Made by a program: the position numbers and the translations under genes. This document shows, in pieces, positions 31,125 through 40,150 of a stretch of 64,000 nt of DNA. A model generated the notes under the pieces. It saw only the letters and a list, made by a program, of their open reading frames with translations, made no database searches and was not told the origin of the DNA. Numbering within the stretch: position 1 is the stretch's first letter; each line of letters begins with the position of its first letter. The DNA comes from Candidatus Vallotiella adelgis (GTDB lineage Bacteria; Pseudomonadota; Gammaproteobacteria; Burkholderiales; Burkholderiaceae), in assembly GCF_020541305.1 (NCBI RefSeq), contig NZ_CP047396.1, positions 1,054,001 through 1,118,000 on the forward strand, read 5' to 3'.

Positions 31125-31982
31125 ATGATCGATCCTAACCTTGCTGGCATGGTTGGCCACCGTCTAGTGATCGATGCTGGAAATAGCCGTACCAAGTGGG
31201 CGCTGGTGCGAACCGATGGTAGTTGGCAGCAACTTGGCGCGTTTTCGCACAACAATCCACTTGACGACACGCAAAGCGATCTCACCGCACACAGAGAACA
31301 GCTACAATGGGATGATTTTCCGACACCAATTGATATCTGGATTTCTAATGCTGCTGGCCATGACGTCGCGGCTCGCCTGTCAGCCATGCTTGACGCACGC
31401 TGGCCAAGCATCAAACGCACGACTATTGTATCGCGCCACTCGCAGTGTGGAGTAATCAATGGATATAGTGAGCCAGCACAACTTGGTACTGATCGCTGGG
31501 CTGGCATGATCGGCGCGCGCGCGGCCTATCCTGGCGAGCATCTGCTGATTGTTACGCTTGGTACTGCGACGACTATTGAAGCGCTGCGCGCTGATGGCAT
31601 CTTCATTGGCGGCTTTATTGCACCGGGATGGTCGTTGATGATGCGTTCGCTTGGAGAGCATACTGCACAATTGCCGACACTAACGCTAGCTAGCGCACGT
31701 TCCGTCCTGGCCGGTAAGGGAGATTTGGACTTTGGCACCGACACACCTGCATCGCTGTGCGCCGGATGTGCGCTCGCGCAAACCGGCTTAATCAAACATG
31801 CTTACCTAACATGGCGCGTTGAACTAGGCGATGCACCGATACGAATGGTGCTTGGCGGTGGCGGCGGTGACGCATTAGCGGCAGCGCTAACCGTGCCGTA
31901 TACACGGCACGATCATTTAATACTATCGGGTCTCGCGCTGATTGCGCAAGACGAGGTGACAGTACATAAGCATGGTACCTAA
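31125..31982 (+). CDS. coaX: Type III pantothenate kinase
   Basis: CoaX phosphorylates pantothenate, the first committed CoA step. The family motifs are [15 protein letters not shown] (phosphate loop), [20 protein letters not shown] and [12 protein letters not shown], with [15 protein letters not shown] near the middle and GGGGGDAL toward the end. The product is 285 residues, slightly long for the family because of an N-terminal [12 protein letters not shown] leader. It follows birA by 6 bp, as in Burkholderia. Together with coaD it indicates that CoA is still made from imported or host pantothenate. Confidence 0.95.
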   Translation: MIDPNLAGMVGHRLVIDAGNSRTKWALVRTDGSWQQLGAFSHNNPLDDTQSDLTAHREQLQWDDFPTPIDIWISNAAGHDVAARLSAMLDARWPSIKRTTIVSRHSQCGVINGYSEPAQLGTDRWAGMIGARAAYPGEHLLIVTLGTATTIEALRADGIFIGGFIAPGWSLMMRSLGEHTAQLPTLTLASARSVLAGKGDLDFGTDTPASLCAGCALAQTGLIKHAYLTWRVELGDAPIRMVLGGGGGDALAAALTVPYTRHDHLILSGLALIAQDEVTVHKHGT

Positions 31983-32107
31983 TATGAGTACCGCTTGAAG
32001 AACAGAGTATTACAGATGCTGCGCTGCTTGATTTTAAGATGATAGAAAACATGCTCGGATTCATGACGTTCAGTAGAAGTTTTAGCCAAGCCCCGGCTAG
32101 CTTGATC

Positions 32108-32608
32108 CTAGGGAGATGTTGCACTGAGAGACCGAGAGCGTACGCACTGCAGCAGTTTTGTCGTCGAATAGTCATGCTCGAACGGAAGCGCTAGTGCACG
32201 ACCACCCCAGCTGCGCACTAATTTCGATTCTGGAAGCTTATCCATGTCGTAGTCTCCGCCTTTGATGAGGATATCTGGGCACAAAACACGGATTAACTCG
32301 ATTGGCGTTGACTCCTCGAACATCACAACATAATCGACGCTTTCCAGCGCAGCAAGCAAGATCATGCGGTCGGCTGCCACATTGATTGGTCGGTCATTTC
32401 CCTTGCCGAGATGCTGCACCGATAAATCGCTATTAACACCAATGACTAGGCACCCGCCTAACGCGCGGGCATGATCTAGATACGTTACGTGCCCACGATG
32501 TAAGATATCGAATACACCATTAGTAAATACGACAGGCGCATCGAGCTTCGCGCGATGCGCCAATAACATATGCCGCTCAATAACCTTGCGCTCAAACGAG
32601 GCTGACAT
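32108..32608 (-). CDS. rfaE2: D-glycero-beta-D-manno-heptose 1-phosphate adenylyltransferase
   Basis: This enzyme makes ADP-heptose for the lipopolysaccharide inner core. The stand-alone cytidylyltransferase-fold protein of 166 residues shows VVFTNGVFDILHRGHVTYL with the HxGH motif, GVNSDLSVQHLGKG and the C-terminal YSTTKLL motif. The separate kinase half (rfaE1) is not in this window, which is normal for Burkholderia. It suggests that some LPS core is still built. It converges with coaX. Confidence 0.93.
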   Translation of the reverse strand: MSASFERKVIERHMLLAHRAKLDAPVVFTNGVFDILHRGHVTYLDHARALGGCLVIGVNSDLSVQHLGKGNDRPINVAADRMILLAALESVDYVVMFEESTPIELIRVLCPDILIKGGDYDMDKLPESKLVRSWGGRALALPFEHDYSTTKLLQCVRSRSLSATSP

Positions 32609-32657
32609 TAGACTATAGCAGTCATTCTGACATTTTTAAGTCTGAATCGAGCCATAT

Positions 32658-33491
32658 TCATACTGCTAATTCTTTGCGATAACGATTCAGTTCTTGCGCT
32701 GTCGCAAACGGACGCTCGAACAGCACCGATAGATTGTGTAAAATACGCTGAATGACTTTTTTTTCCCACATGTCGTTGAATAAAATTTGCTCATCTAGCC
32801 AGCGCTCAAGCCAATCTGAGTCTGGCAGTCGTGATTGTACGGTGTCCTGAGGAAATAGCTGCCGATTCACATGCAGGTTCGTTGGGTGCAGCGGTTTCTC
32901 AGTACGCCGAGCTGACGCCATCAGTACGCCGATCTTCGCGAATGCAGTGCGTGCAGAGTTACCAGCCGTGGCCAGCGCTTTCTTCATATACCGAAGGTAA
33001 GCGCCGCCATGGCGCGCCTCATCGCGTGCAATCGTCTCGTAGATATGCTTAATCACTAACTCCGTATGCCACTCAGCTGCACATCGGTACCAATGGTTCA
33101 ACCGAATCTCGCCGCAGAAATGTAGCATTAATGTTTCTAGTGGTGGCGCCGAGTCAAATGGAAAACGTACTGCATGCAACTCCTGCTCGGTCGGTAAGAA
33201 CTTAGGGCGGAAGCGCCGTAGATATTCCATCAATACTAGCGCATGCTTTTGTTCTTCAAAGAACCAGAGGCTTATAAATGCGCAGAAGTCGCTGTCGTTA
33301 TAATTATCACGTAGGAACATCTCTGTAGCCGGCAATGCGGACCATTCAGTGATCGCGTTCATCTTAATCGTATTTGCTTGTTCGTCAGTCAACATCGAAC
33401 TATCGAACTCCTCCCACGGAATATCTTTTTCCATATTCCAGCGAACTGATTCGAGTGAGCGGTAGAGTTCCGGATACAGCATGGTGTTCAT
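32658..33491 (-). CDS. Ferritin-like diiron protein
   Basis: A 277-residue conserved Burkholderia protein with a four-helix diiron carboxylate signature: an early Glu in ITEWSALPATEMF, FEEQKH, a second Glu helix (EWHTELVIKHIYETIARDEARH) ending in the DEARH motif. The pattern is that of ferritin-like or acyl-ACP-desaturase-like enzymes, so an oxidase or desaturase role is possible, but the substrate is unknown. An alternative ATG lies three codons downstream. It is 49 bp upstream of rfaE2 on the same strand. Its retention in a shrinking genome suggests it matters. Confidence 0.78.
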   Translation of the reverse strand: MNTMLYPELYRSLESVRWNMEKDIPWEEFDSSMLTDEQANTIKMNAITEWSALPATEMFLRDNYNDSDFCAFISLWFFEEQKHALVLMEYLRRFRPKFLPTEQELHAVRFPFDSAPPLETLMLHFCGEIRLNHWYRCAAEWHTELVIKHIYETIARDEARHGGAYLRYMKKALATAGNSARTAFAKIGVLMASARRTEKPLHPTNLHVNRQLFPQDTVQSRLPDSDWLERWLDEQILFNDMWEKKVIQRILHNLSVLFERPFATAQELNRYRKELAV

Positions 33492-34133
33492 AGTGCTACC
33501 CTATCAACCCGAAAAACGTAGACTGCGCGTTTCGTACTCATCATGGATATTATGTTATGTGCTATATGATTCTGCCTGACAAACTAGCAGATAAGAGATT
33601 CTATGTGAGCACAGCGTAGACCCGAATGCGAAAAATATCGCGTCGGGGAACGTCTTCTAAAGGAATCTGCATGACTAAGAAGCATCTGTTATCCGTCGCG
33701 TTTAGCGATTTCGCAGGCAACACGCCGAAAAATCGCTGCTAGCTATGTGTCGAGTTGTCTCAAACTGCTACTAATATTCTTTTATTAGCATACACAATTA
33801 AACATGCTGTATTAGTGTCTAGCAATATGCTAGCGCGTCGCGGTTCTCTCTTGGCTATCATAGCGATTCTACCCGCTTCGTGTAAGGTCTTATAATCAGT
33901 CACGTCACAGCTGAACGCGTTCCTTGCTCTATGTGCAGTAAGGCCGATGCAGCCGACTAAATTTTTTCCGGCAAAGACAGCGTAAGCTAGCAACTGAACG
34001 CTAGCAAAGGCGTCTCCTCGAGCACACCGAATGCCTCGGCTATTTCTGGTTCTTAGATATGTTGGCCTTATTTACTAGCCTTATCGCCAGCCCCCCTCCA
34101 CACACCGCTGATGCTTTAGTGTCGAAACTCGCC

Positions 34134-34157
34134 GACCATCCCCGATCGGGGATGGTC
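34134..34157. repeat. Perfect 24-base palindrome
   Basis: GACCATCCCCGA followed by its exact reverse complement TCGGGGATGGTC. As RNA it could form a stem with the central CGATCG bases in the loop. A TATTTTTT run begins about 8 bases downstream, so a terminator on the plus strand is possible. Confidence 0.7.
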
Positions 34158-34363
34158 CGATACGATATTTTTTAACAGCGCGAAAAATTAAACTAACGCT
34201 TTGCCGTTGGATTGCTGATGGCTCGTATGACCCAGATAGTCGTCTTAATGACTGCTCCTATGTATCAGCACATAAGCCCCGAACCAACATGATATAGGCA
34301 CGCCGCCTGATTCAGGCTTACCCTCTGCAATGCCATATGCAATACCTAAAAGTACAGAGGCAT

Positions 34364-34386
34364 GGGTCACGCTGTGAGCGTGACCC
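34364..34386. repeat. Perfect 10-bp hairpin
   Basis: GGGTCACGCT, loop GTG, AGCGTGACCC. The stem is GC-rich with no T-run and lies in gene-free DNA. Confidence 0.7.
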
Positions 34387-34992
34387 ACCGAATAGTGATT
34401 CCATGGGCTAGTCTAGTATGCACGGGTGACCTATCAGCCTAAAAAAATTAAGCGTTATATGTTTGTTTTTCTTCGCCGAAAGCGCAAGTCATGAGATTTA
34501 TTTCATTAAGAAGATGATCGCCACTAAATTAGTACGGACTCAACAAGAATACTGAATGCATTATATTCCATCTACTTTCCGAACCGTACAAGCGCATCGC
34601 TGTACACATTTTTTCTATAATTGATTGATTGCTAATCAGGTTAATATAAACTGAACTAAACGATACACGAATCGAATGCTCGTGGCGCGAAAATCGACAT
34701 CCGAGCCAGAGCGGCAGCGCTTTTCACTTACGAACGATAATGCACCCGACTCCGAAAGACCGCGTAACGCGGATGCTGCTATTTTGCCGTTCGGAGCATG
34801 AACCCAGACGTTAGAATCCTGTGTGTTCTACGCTTGGTAGGCTAAATTAATAGATTTAAAGCAGCGGTTATCTTAAGAACCCAATATAATCAGAGAGAGC
34901 GCCTAATCTGAATCGACCTCTTGAATTTCTGATCAAATCTCTCAACCTTCGGTGCGAACCGTGGCAAAGAAAAAGAATTGAGGAATGTCGCC

Positions 34993-35250
34993 ATGCAAAT
35001 GATTTATAACAGCCCTAATTACTGCGTTGTTGAATTCTCCCCCCAAGCCGAACACGGCACAATGCTATCCGGGGGCTTCGAAATTGTTGACAAAAATGCT
35101 CAGCGCGAAATATTTATCGATGGCTCAATGGCAGCTCGGTTTCGCGAACACGTACAGCGCTTGATCCAAGAGCAACCCTCGTTGGAGGAAATCGATGAAT
35201 TCCTTGGGCAATTTGACAGCCTAATGAATCAACCCGTTGTACTGCACTAA
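34993..35250 (+). CDS. DUF3567 family protein
   Basis: An 85-residue beta-proteobacterial protein of unknown function. From ATG 34993 it reads MQMIYNSPNYCVVEFSP, then GGFEIVDKNAQREIFIDGS, ending DEFLGQFDSLMNQPVVLH, all typical of DUF3567. A GAGGA ribosome binding site lies about eight bases upstream. The frame opens at a TTG five codons earlier. It stands isolated between two gene-free stretches. Confidence 0.88.
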   Translation: MQMIYNSPNYCVVEFSPQAEHGTMLSGGFEIVDKNAQREIFIDGSMAARFREHVQRLIQEQPSLEEIDEFLGQFDSLMNQPVVLH

Positions 35251-35436
35251 TCTACGCTGGCTGGCTGACCTCAACACATGATATAGATAGCTGACATTCA
35301 TAGATTCATCCCATAAAAAAATGAACACGGCCTACTTAGGGAGTAGCGTGTTGCGCCTTAGTACTAGAAGCTCCTGTCACTATGACTACGATGAGCCAAT
35401 GCCATAGCCATCCAACCAAGTTGAATGAGCTAAACG

Positions 35437-35472
35437 ACTCTTCGCCCTAATATAAAGTTTAGGGCGAAGAGT
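35437..35472. repeat. Perfect 14-bp hairpin
   Basis: ACTCTTCGCCCTAA, 8-base loop TATAAAGT, TTAGGGCGAAGAGT. It lies 190 bp downstream of the DUF3567 stop. No T-run follows. Confidence 0.75.
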
Positions 35473-35512
35473 TGCTATCTAGTACACGACCACAGCCAGA
35501 TAAAAAAGCAGC

Positions 35513-35536
35513 ACCTAATCGCTAAAGCGATTAGGT
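35513..35536. repeat. Perfect 10-bp hairpin
   Basis: ACCTAATCGC, loop TAAA, GCGATTAGGT, 40 bases after the previous hairpin and unrelated to it in sequence. Confidence 0.7.
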
Positions 35537-35812
35537 CAACTCTAAACTCTAAAAACCGCAAGTATCTCGTTAAGAATCAACGGCCTAGGTATGTACTGCT
35601 GCACTCTTGTTTGTTACATTGCATAACAGCCACTACGCCTCAGAATAAATTTTGTTTAGTAGCATCGTAAACCTGCTCTGGTTGAAAATACTCTGCAATA
35701 TGCTTAATGCACTAGAGAAATGCGCTCTACCGATTACCACTCTAGGAATAGCACTATACGGACGATAGGTCCCCGGGGAAATAATTACTTAATTGCCACG
35801 CAATAGGCCGGA

Positions 35813-36058
35813 ATGCGGCTCGCAACGCTAGGCTATACGTGGTATGCGATGGAGCAGTCTGCATTGTTCAGATATGATTCGCACCTCAACACCCAAAATC
35901 ACGTTCGCGCCCTCTTTCCGTACCTACCGCAACCTGTTGAGGAACATATAGATACGCTATGCCGCCGAATGCCTGCCGATAATCTCGAAAAGAAGCTGTC
36001 TAAGATTGCCGAGCGCTGCTATATATACAATCGCCCGAAATTAACAACTACAACATGA
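35813..36058 (+). CDS. Hypothetical protein or gene remnant, 81 residues
   Basis: An ATG-started frame whose second half (ALFPYLPQPVEEHIDTLCRR, then EKKLSKIAERCYIYNRPKL) has protein-like composition but matches no family I recognise. It has no membrane segment, signal peptide or clear motif. It precedes argS by 173 bp on the same strand. It may be a small real gene, the C-terminal fragment of a lost one, or chance. Confidence 0.3.
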   Translation: MRLATLGYTWYAMEQSALFRYDSHLNTQNHVRALFPYLPQPVEEHIDTLCRRMPADNLEKKLSKIAERCYIYNRPKLTTTT

Positions 36059-36231
36059 TTAGAAAGACGGTTTTATATTCGATTTGTTGATCTGATTGTC
36101 ACAGCGTCGAAGGTCCTGAATGTGTGTGACACCTGCTAAAATTCACTGCTTTTACTTTGTAACGTACTCCCCGCACCAGGCCGACCATCATCAGATCACC
36201 TCAACCGTCTTTCCATAACTGCCGTCATGCT

Positions 36232-38040
36232 ATGCTACCTGCACAAAAATACATCATCGAATCCATCTTGGTAGATGCCGTTACTGCAGTTGTCCAGGCT
36301 TCTCCCGGAAACAGCAATACAGCATTCGAGAAGCCAACTATTACATTAAACCGACCTAAAATTGCTGCACACGGCGATATCGCATCGAACTTAGCTATGC
36401 TTCTAGCAAAAGTGCTGCACATGCAGCCGTACGTGCTAGCGCAACAACTAATCGAGGCAGTTCTTGCGCACCCGCGAGCTGCTGGGCTAATTTCTAGCGC
36501 TGTAGTCGCCGGACCAGGTTTTCTAAACTTCCAGCTAACCAATGCTGCGAAACAGGAAACCGCGCGTGTGATACTAGAAAAGCGCGAGCTCTTTGGCTGT
36601 GCACTACCAGGGTGCGGTGGCCATGGTAAGCGAGTGCTGATCGAATTTGTATCAGCTAATCCGACCGGGCCATTGCATGTAGGCCATGGCCGGCAGGCAG
36701 TACTCGGTGACACCCTCGGTACACTGATGCAAACACAAGGCTGGACTGTACACCGTGAGTTTTACTACAATGATGCCGGTGCCCAAATCAACGCGCTTGC
36801 ACTTTCGGTCCAAGCGCGGGCACGTGGATATAAGCCAGGCGATATGAAGTGGCCAGAATTCGCTTACAACGGCGTTTACCTCACAGACATTGCGCACGCC
36901 TACCTAGCTGGCGAAACTGTATCGGCCAGCAATGGTTTTTCAGTAACAAGTAGCCGTCAGGTCGATGACCTGAATGCGATCCGGCGCTTTGCCGTAACTT
37001 ATCTGCGCCGTGAGCAAGATATCGACTTAAGGGCATTAGGCGTTAAGTTTGACCAATACTACCTGGAATCATCGCTGTATGATGAAGGTCGCCTGGAGCG
37101 CACAGTTCAGGCGCTAGAGGGCGCCGGAAAGACGTACGAGGAAAATGATGCGCTGTGGCTACGCACAACGGACTACGGCGACGATAAAAACCGAGTGATG
37201 CGCAAGAAAGATGGAACGTATACCTATTTCGTACCGGACATCGCTTACCATGTCACCAAGTGGAAGCGTGGCTTCACGAAAGCAATTAACGTACAAGGCT
37301 CAGATCACCATGGCACGATCGCGCGAGTTCGAGCTGGCCTGCAGGCCCTTGGCATTGGCATACCAAGCGACTATCCCGAATATATACTACACAAGATGGT
37401 TACTGTAATGCGCGATGGCCATGAGATCAAGATCTCGAAGCGAGCGGGCAGCTATGTGACGATGCGTGATCTTATCGTATGGTCGGGCGGCGGCAATCCG
37501 GACAAGTCCAACAATATACTAAGCGTGCAAAAACTAGATGACGATATGCTGCGTAAGGGCTGTGATGCCGTGCGCTTCTTTCTGATTTCGCGTAAAGCAG
37601 ATACTGAATTCACATTCGACATCGACCTCGCGCTGAAGCAAAACGACGAAAATCCGGTCTACTATGTACAATACGCACATGCTAGAATCTGCTCAGTGCT
37701 GTCCGAGCTACGAACACGCTATACCGACGATCTCGGAGACTGGTCGAATATCGATTTGACACCGCTCAGCACTGAGCCATCTAAGGCATTGCTTCAAAAA
37801 CTAGCTGAATATCCCCAAATACTGGAGAATGCAACAAACGAACTATCTCCTCATTCGGTCGCATTCTATCTGCGCGACCTTGCGGGCGAATTCCATTCAT
37901 TCTATAACAAGCGTGCCGAGCGAGTTCTCGTTAATAATACGAGTAACCGACTAGCTCGAGCAGCACTGCTAGCCGCAACTCGCCAGGTTCTAGCTAACGG
38001 CCTCGCGACGATCGGGGTGTCGGCACCCACCAAGATGTAG
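36232..38040 (+). CDS. argS: Arginyl-tRNA synthetase
   Basis: ArgS charges tRNA-Arg. The 602-residue class I synthetase begins [17 protein letters not shown] like its Burkholderia relatives. It carries the HIGH-type motif in [18 protein letters not shown], the conserved [43 protein letters not shown] and a KISK signature in [14 protein letters not shown]. The C-terminal anticodon-binding DALR region follows [23 protein letters not shown]. Full length, no defects. SPOR and dsbA genes follow in the usual order. Confidence 0.97.
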   Translation: MLPAQKYIIESILVDAVTAVVQASPGNSNTAFEKPTITLNRPKIAAHGDIASNLAMLLAKVLHMQPYVLAQQLIEAVLAHPRAAGLISSAVVAGPGFLNFQLTNAAKQETARVILEKRELFGCALPGCGGHGKRVLIEFVSANPTGPLHVGHGRQAVLGDTLGTLMQTQGWTVHREFYYNDAGAQINALALSVQARARGYKPGDMKWPEFAYNGVYLTDIAHAYLAGETVSASNGFSVTSSRQVDDLNAIRRFAVTYLRREQDIDLRALGVKFDQYYLESSLYDEGRLERTVQALEGAGKTYEENDALWLRTTDYGDDKNRVMRKKDGTYTYFVPDIAYHVTKWKRGFTKAINVQGSDHHGTIARVRAGLQALGIGIPSDYPEYILHKMVTVMRDGHEIKISKRAGSYVTMRDLIVWSGGGNPDKSNNILSVQKLDDDMLRKGCDAVRFFLISRKADTEFTFDIDLALKQNDENPVYYVQYAHARICSVLSELRTRYTDDLGDWSNIDLTPLSTEPSKALLQKLAEYPQILENATNELSPHSVAFYLRDLAGEFHSFYNKRAERVLVNNTSNRLARAALLAATRQVLANGLATIGVSAPTKM

Positions 38041-38171
38041 AAATAAAATACGGTGCATAGACCGAATAATCAGAACTGGACTAATCAGGGATGACGTAGA
38101 CAACGCGTCAACAGCGTGATCGTCTCGATTTTATCTGTGCAGTATTTATGAACGACAGGTAATGCAATACG

Positions 38172-38729
38172 ATGGTAAAAGCACGACAATTTTCCCCTCC
38201 GAATTCGAGACAACGTGGCAGTACGTTACTTGGCATCGTATTGGGATTAATTATCGGGCTAGCAATTGCAATTATGTTAGCGCTCTATATTAGAGAATCA
38301 CCAAGGCCATTTATATCTAAGGGTAACGCTCTACCGATAACTTCTAAGAGAGAAGAGAGTGGGACAACATTTGATCCAAATCGGGCGCTGGTCGGCTATT
38401 CCTCTAGTCAAACAGCGCCGCCAGTATTAACTGAATCAGGCGATGGCACCCTCCATGCGACTACAAAAAATCCTCTGACGAGCAAGGTTAGCACTGGTTA
38501 TTTTCTGCAGATTGGCACGTATCGCGTGAAACAGGATGCAGAGCAACAGCGCGCACGGCTTGCTCTACAGGGATTCGAGTCTAAGATCACGCAGCATAAC
38601 ACTAGCGTGATGGTGTACTACCGAGTGCGTATTGGCCCGTTCGTGTTACTCGAGGATCTAAACAGCACCCGGAAGAAGTTATTTAATAATGGTATCAACT
38701 CCATCGTAATTCGATTTATGAAAAAATAG
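38172..38729 (+). CDS. SPOR-domain membrane protein
   Basis: A 185-residue bitopic protein. One transmembrane helix (LLGIVLGLIIGLAIAIMLALYI, residues about 19-40) is followed by a low-complexity periplasmic linker. A C-terminal SPOR domain covers residues about 108-183 (GYFLQIGTYRVKQDAEQQRARLAL). SPOR domains bind denuded peptidoglycan at the septum, so a FtsN- or DedD-like division role is likely. It lies between argS and dsbA as in Burkholderia. Confidence 0.88.
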   Translation: MVKARQFSPPNSRQRGSTLLGIVLGLIIGLAIAIMLALYIRESPRPFISKGNALPITSKREESGTTFDPNRALVGYSSSQTAPPVLTESGDGTLHATTKNPLTSKVSTGYFLQIGTYRVKQDAEQQRARLALQGFESKITQHNTSVMVYYRVRIGPFVLLEDLNSTRKKLFNNGINSIVIRFMKK

Positions 38730-38818
38730 CCTTGTGTCCTGAAATATGTACACGTATCGAGGTTTCTTAAACCGGACGGTATCCGAACTAGTTTAATAGT
38801 TTTTTGCCACGGTTAGCT

Positions 38819-39469
38819 ATGAAAAAAATCCTCAGTACCGCTCTGCTCGCCGCCGCTGTCGAGCTTAGTCTAATCCCTTTTACCCAGGCGGCACTACCAT
38901 CCGAGCCGGTTTTAGGCAAAGACTATATAGTACTTACAGCAGCCCACCCGGTGGAAGTCCAAGGCGGCAAAGTCGAGGTAATAGAATTCATATGGTATGG
39001 CTGCCTGCATTGTAGCGAGTTCGATCCCTACATGGAGAGGTGGAAGGCGCAGCAAGGTACAAATATTATATTCCGGCGGGTGCCGGTCACGTTTCGCAGC
39101 CAGTTTATCCCACATTCTAAGATGCTACTTGCGCTGAATATGCTCGGTCTTGGCGATAAACTCGCGCCGGCCATCTTTAACGAGATACATATTAAACAAA
39201 ACTACCTTTTGCAGCCAGACGCGCAAGCAGACTTTCTTGCAAGGCAAGGTGTGAGCAAGAAAAAGTACCTTGATACGTACAATTCGTTTGCTGTCACTAG
39301 AGAACTAAGTCGCGCATCGAAGATGGCGCAAGACTATAAGATTTCCGGTGTGCCTACGGTAGTTGTACAAGGCAAGTATGAGACTGGCCCAGCGGCGACG
39401 AACAGCCTTGAAGGTACCGTTCACGTGCTCGAATATCTGGTCGGGCAAGTAGCTATGCAGAAGATGTAG
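38819..39469 (+). CDS. dsbA: Thiol:disulfide interchange protein DsbA
   Basis: DsbA oxidises cysteine pairs in periplasmic proteins. From ATG 38819 the protein has a signal peptide (MKKILSTALLAAAVELSLIP, cleavage likely after TQA). The thioredoxin fold carries the active site FIWYGCLHCSEFDP (Cys62 and Cys65) and the cis-Pro loop SGVPTVVVQG. Relatives in Burkholderia carry CPHC, so the Leu between the cysteines is unusual and could change the redox potential. The frame opens five codons earlier at a TTG. A terminator-like hairpin follows. dsbB is not in the window. Confidence 0.92.
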   Translation: MKKILSTALLAAAVELSLIPFTQAALPSEPVLGKDYIVLTAAHPVEVQGGKVEVIEFIWYGCLHCSEFDPYMERWKAQQGTNIIFRRVPVTFRSQFIPHSKMLLALNMLGLGDKLAPAIFNEIHIKQNYLLQPDAQADFLARQGVSKKKYLDTYNSFAVTRELSRASKMAQDYKISGVPTVVVQGKYETGPAATNSLEGTVHVLEYLVGQVAMQKM

Positions 39470-39479
39470 CAGGATTCTA

Positions 39480-39511
39480 ATGGCCTGGTTTTATACCCGG
39501 TCATCTTTTGG
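39480..39511 (+). terminator. Terminator of dsbA
   Basis: ATGGCCTGGT pairs with ACCCGGTCAT (one mismatch, one G-T pair) around a TTTAT loop, followed by CTTTTGG. It begins 11 bp after the dsbA stop. Confidence 0.65.
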
Positions 39512-40150
39512 TAAGCGAAGTCCGTTCTATAAAAGATCGTTATTGTCTAGTGTATCGAGCTGATATAGTGTATCGAGTTTAGTAAGTAAACATTAACTCA
39601 ATGATGTTTACTTACTAAAATACGCGAGTCATAGTAAATGAAGTTCGTCGCGCGCTTCAGCAAAACTATAGCTCACCTTTCTAATTTATGCTGTTGGCAC
39701 TTCCCACATATAATCGTGTTAATTTATGTGGCGGATGCATGCAATACCATTTTCACTAGCACTTGCAGCATAAGTAGTCTATGAACAGGTGAAATATGCC
39801 GAGTATTACAACTACACACACCTGCATACTTACTGGTCACAATAATCTACCCGTGTTCCGCGCGCCCATGAATGATAGTATGATCACGATCCCATCCAAC
39901 TATTTGTTGATCATGCGGAAACGATGATCGCTGTTAAAAAGTACTAGGCTATTTTCTCCGACCCAGTACGAATACTGACTACGCTACAGCACATTCTGCC
40001 AGCCAGCTTTGTGGTATTACGTTTGAAGTACTGCTATAGAACGACATATCAGAAAATCCCATCAGATCAAAAATAGTAAGATCTCTCTATATCGATCGGA
40101 AGTCAAGATTACTATCAGAAATGATAAACAAACAAGCCGTAGGGGGCAGT
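39512..40150. other. Gene-free spacer between dsbA and dppA
   Basis: No coding sequence was recognised. It contains the 12-base direct repeat TAGTGTATCGAG at 39548 and 39566 and a 13-bp hairpin at 39581-39616. The dppA promoter should lie in the last 200 bp. Confidence 0.5.
39581..39616. repeat. Perfect 13-bp hairpin
   Basis: AGTAAGTAAACAT, 10-base loop, ATGTTTACTTACT, then AAAATACG. The stem is AT-rich. It may terminate transcription from either side, but no T-run is present. Confidence 0.7.

Larger units (their letters stand above)
33492..34992. other. Gene-free spacer (1.5 kb) with two perfect hairpins
   Basis: No recognisable gene. A minus-strand open frame at 33760-33993 has no family resemblance. 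Palindromic elements lie at 34134-34157 and 34364-34386 (listed separately). Confidence 0.5.
35251..35812. other. Gene-free spacer with two strong hairpins
   Basis: Hairpins lie at 35437-35472 (14-bp stem) and 35513-35536 (10-bp stem). No coding sequence was recognised. Confidence 0.5.

Noticed and set aside
33760-33993. Minus-strand 77-codon frame after the diiron gene
   Set aside because: No recognised family and no supporting context. Probably chance.
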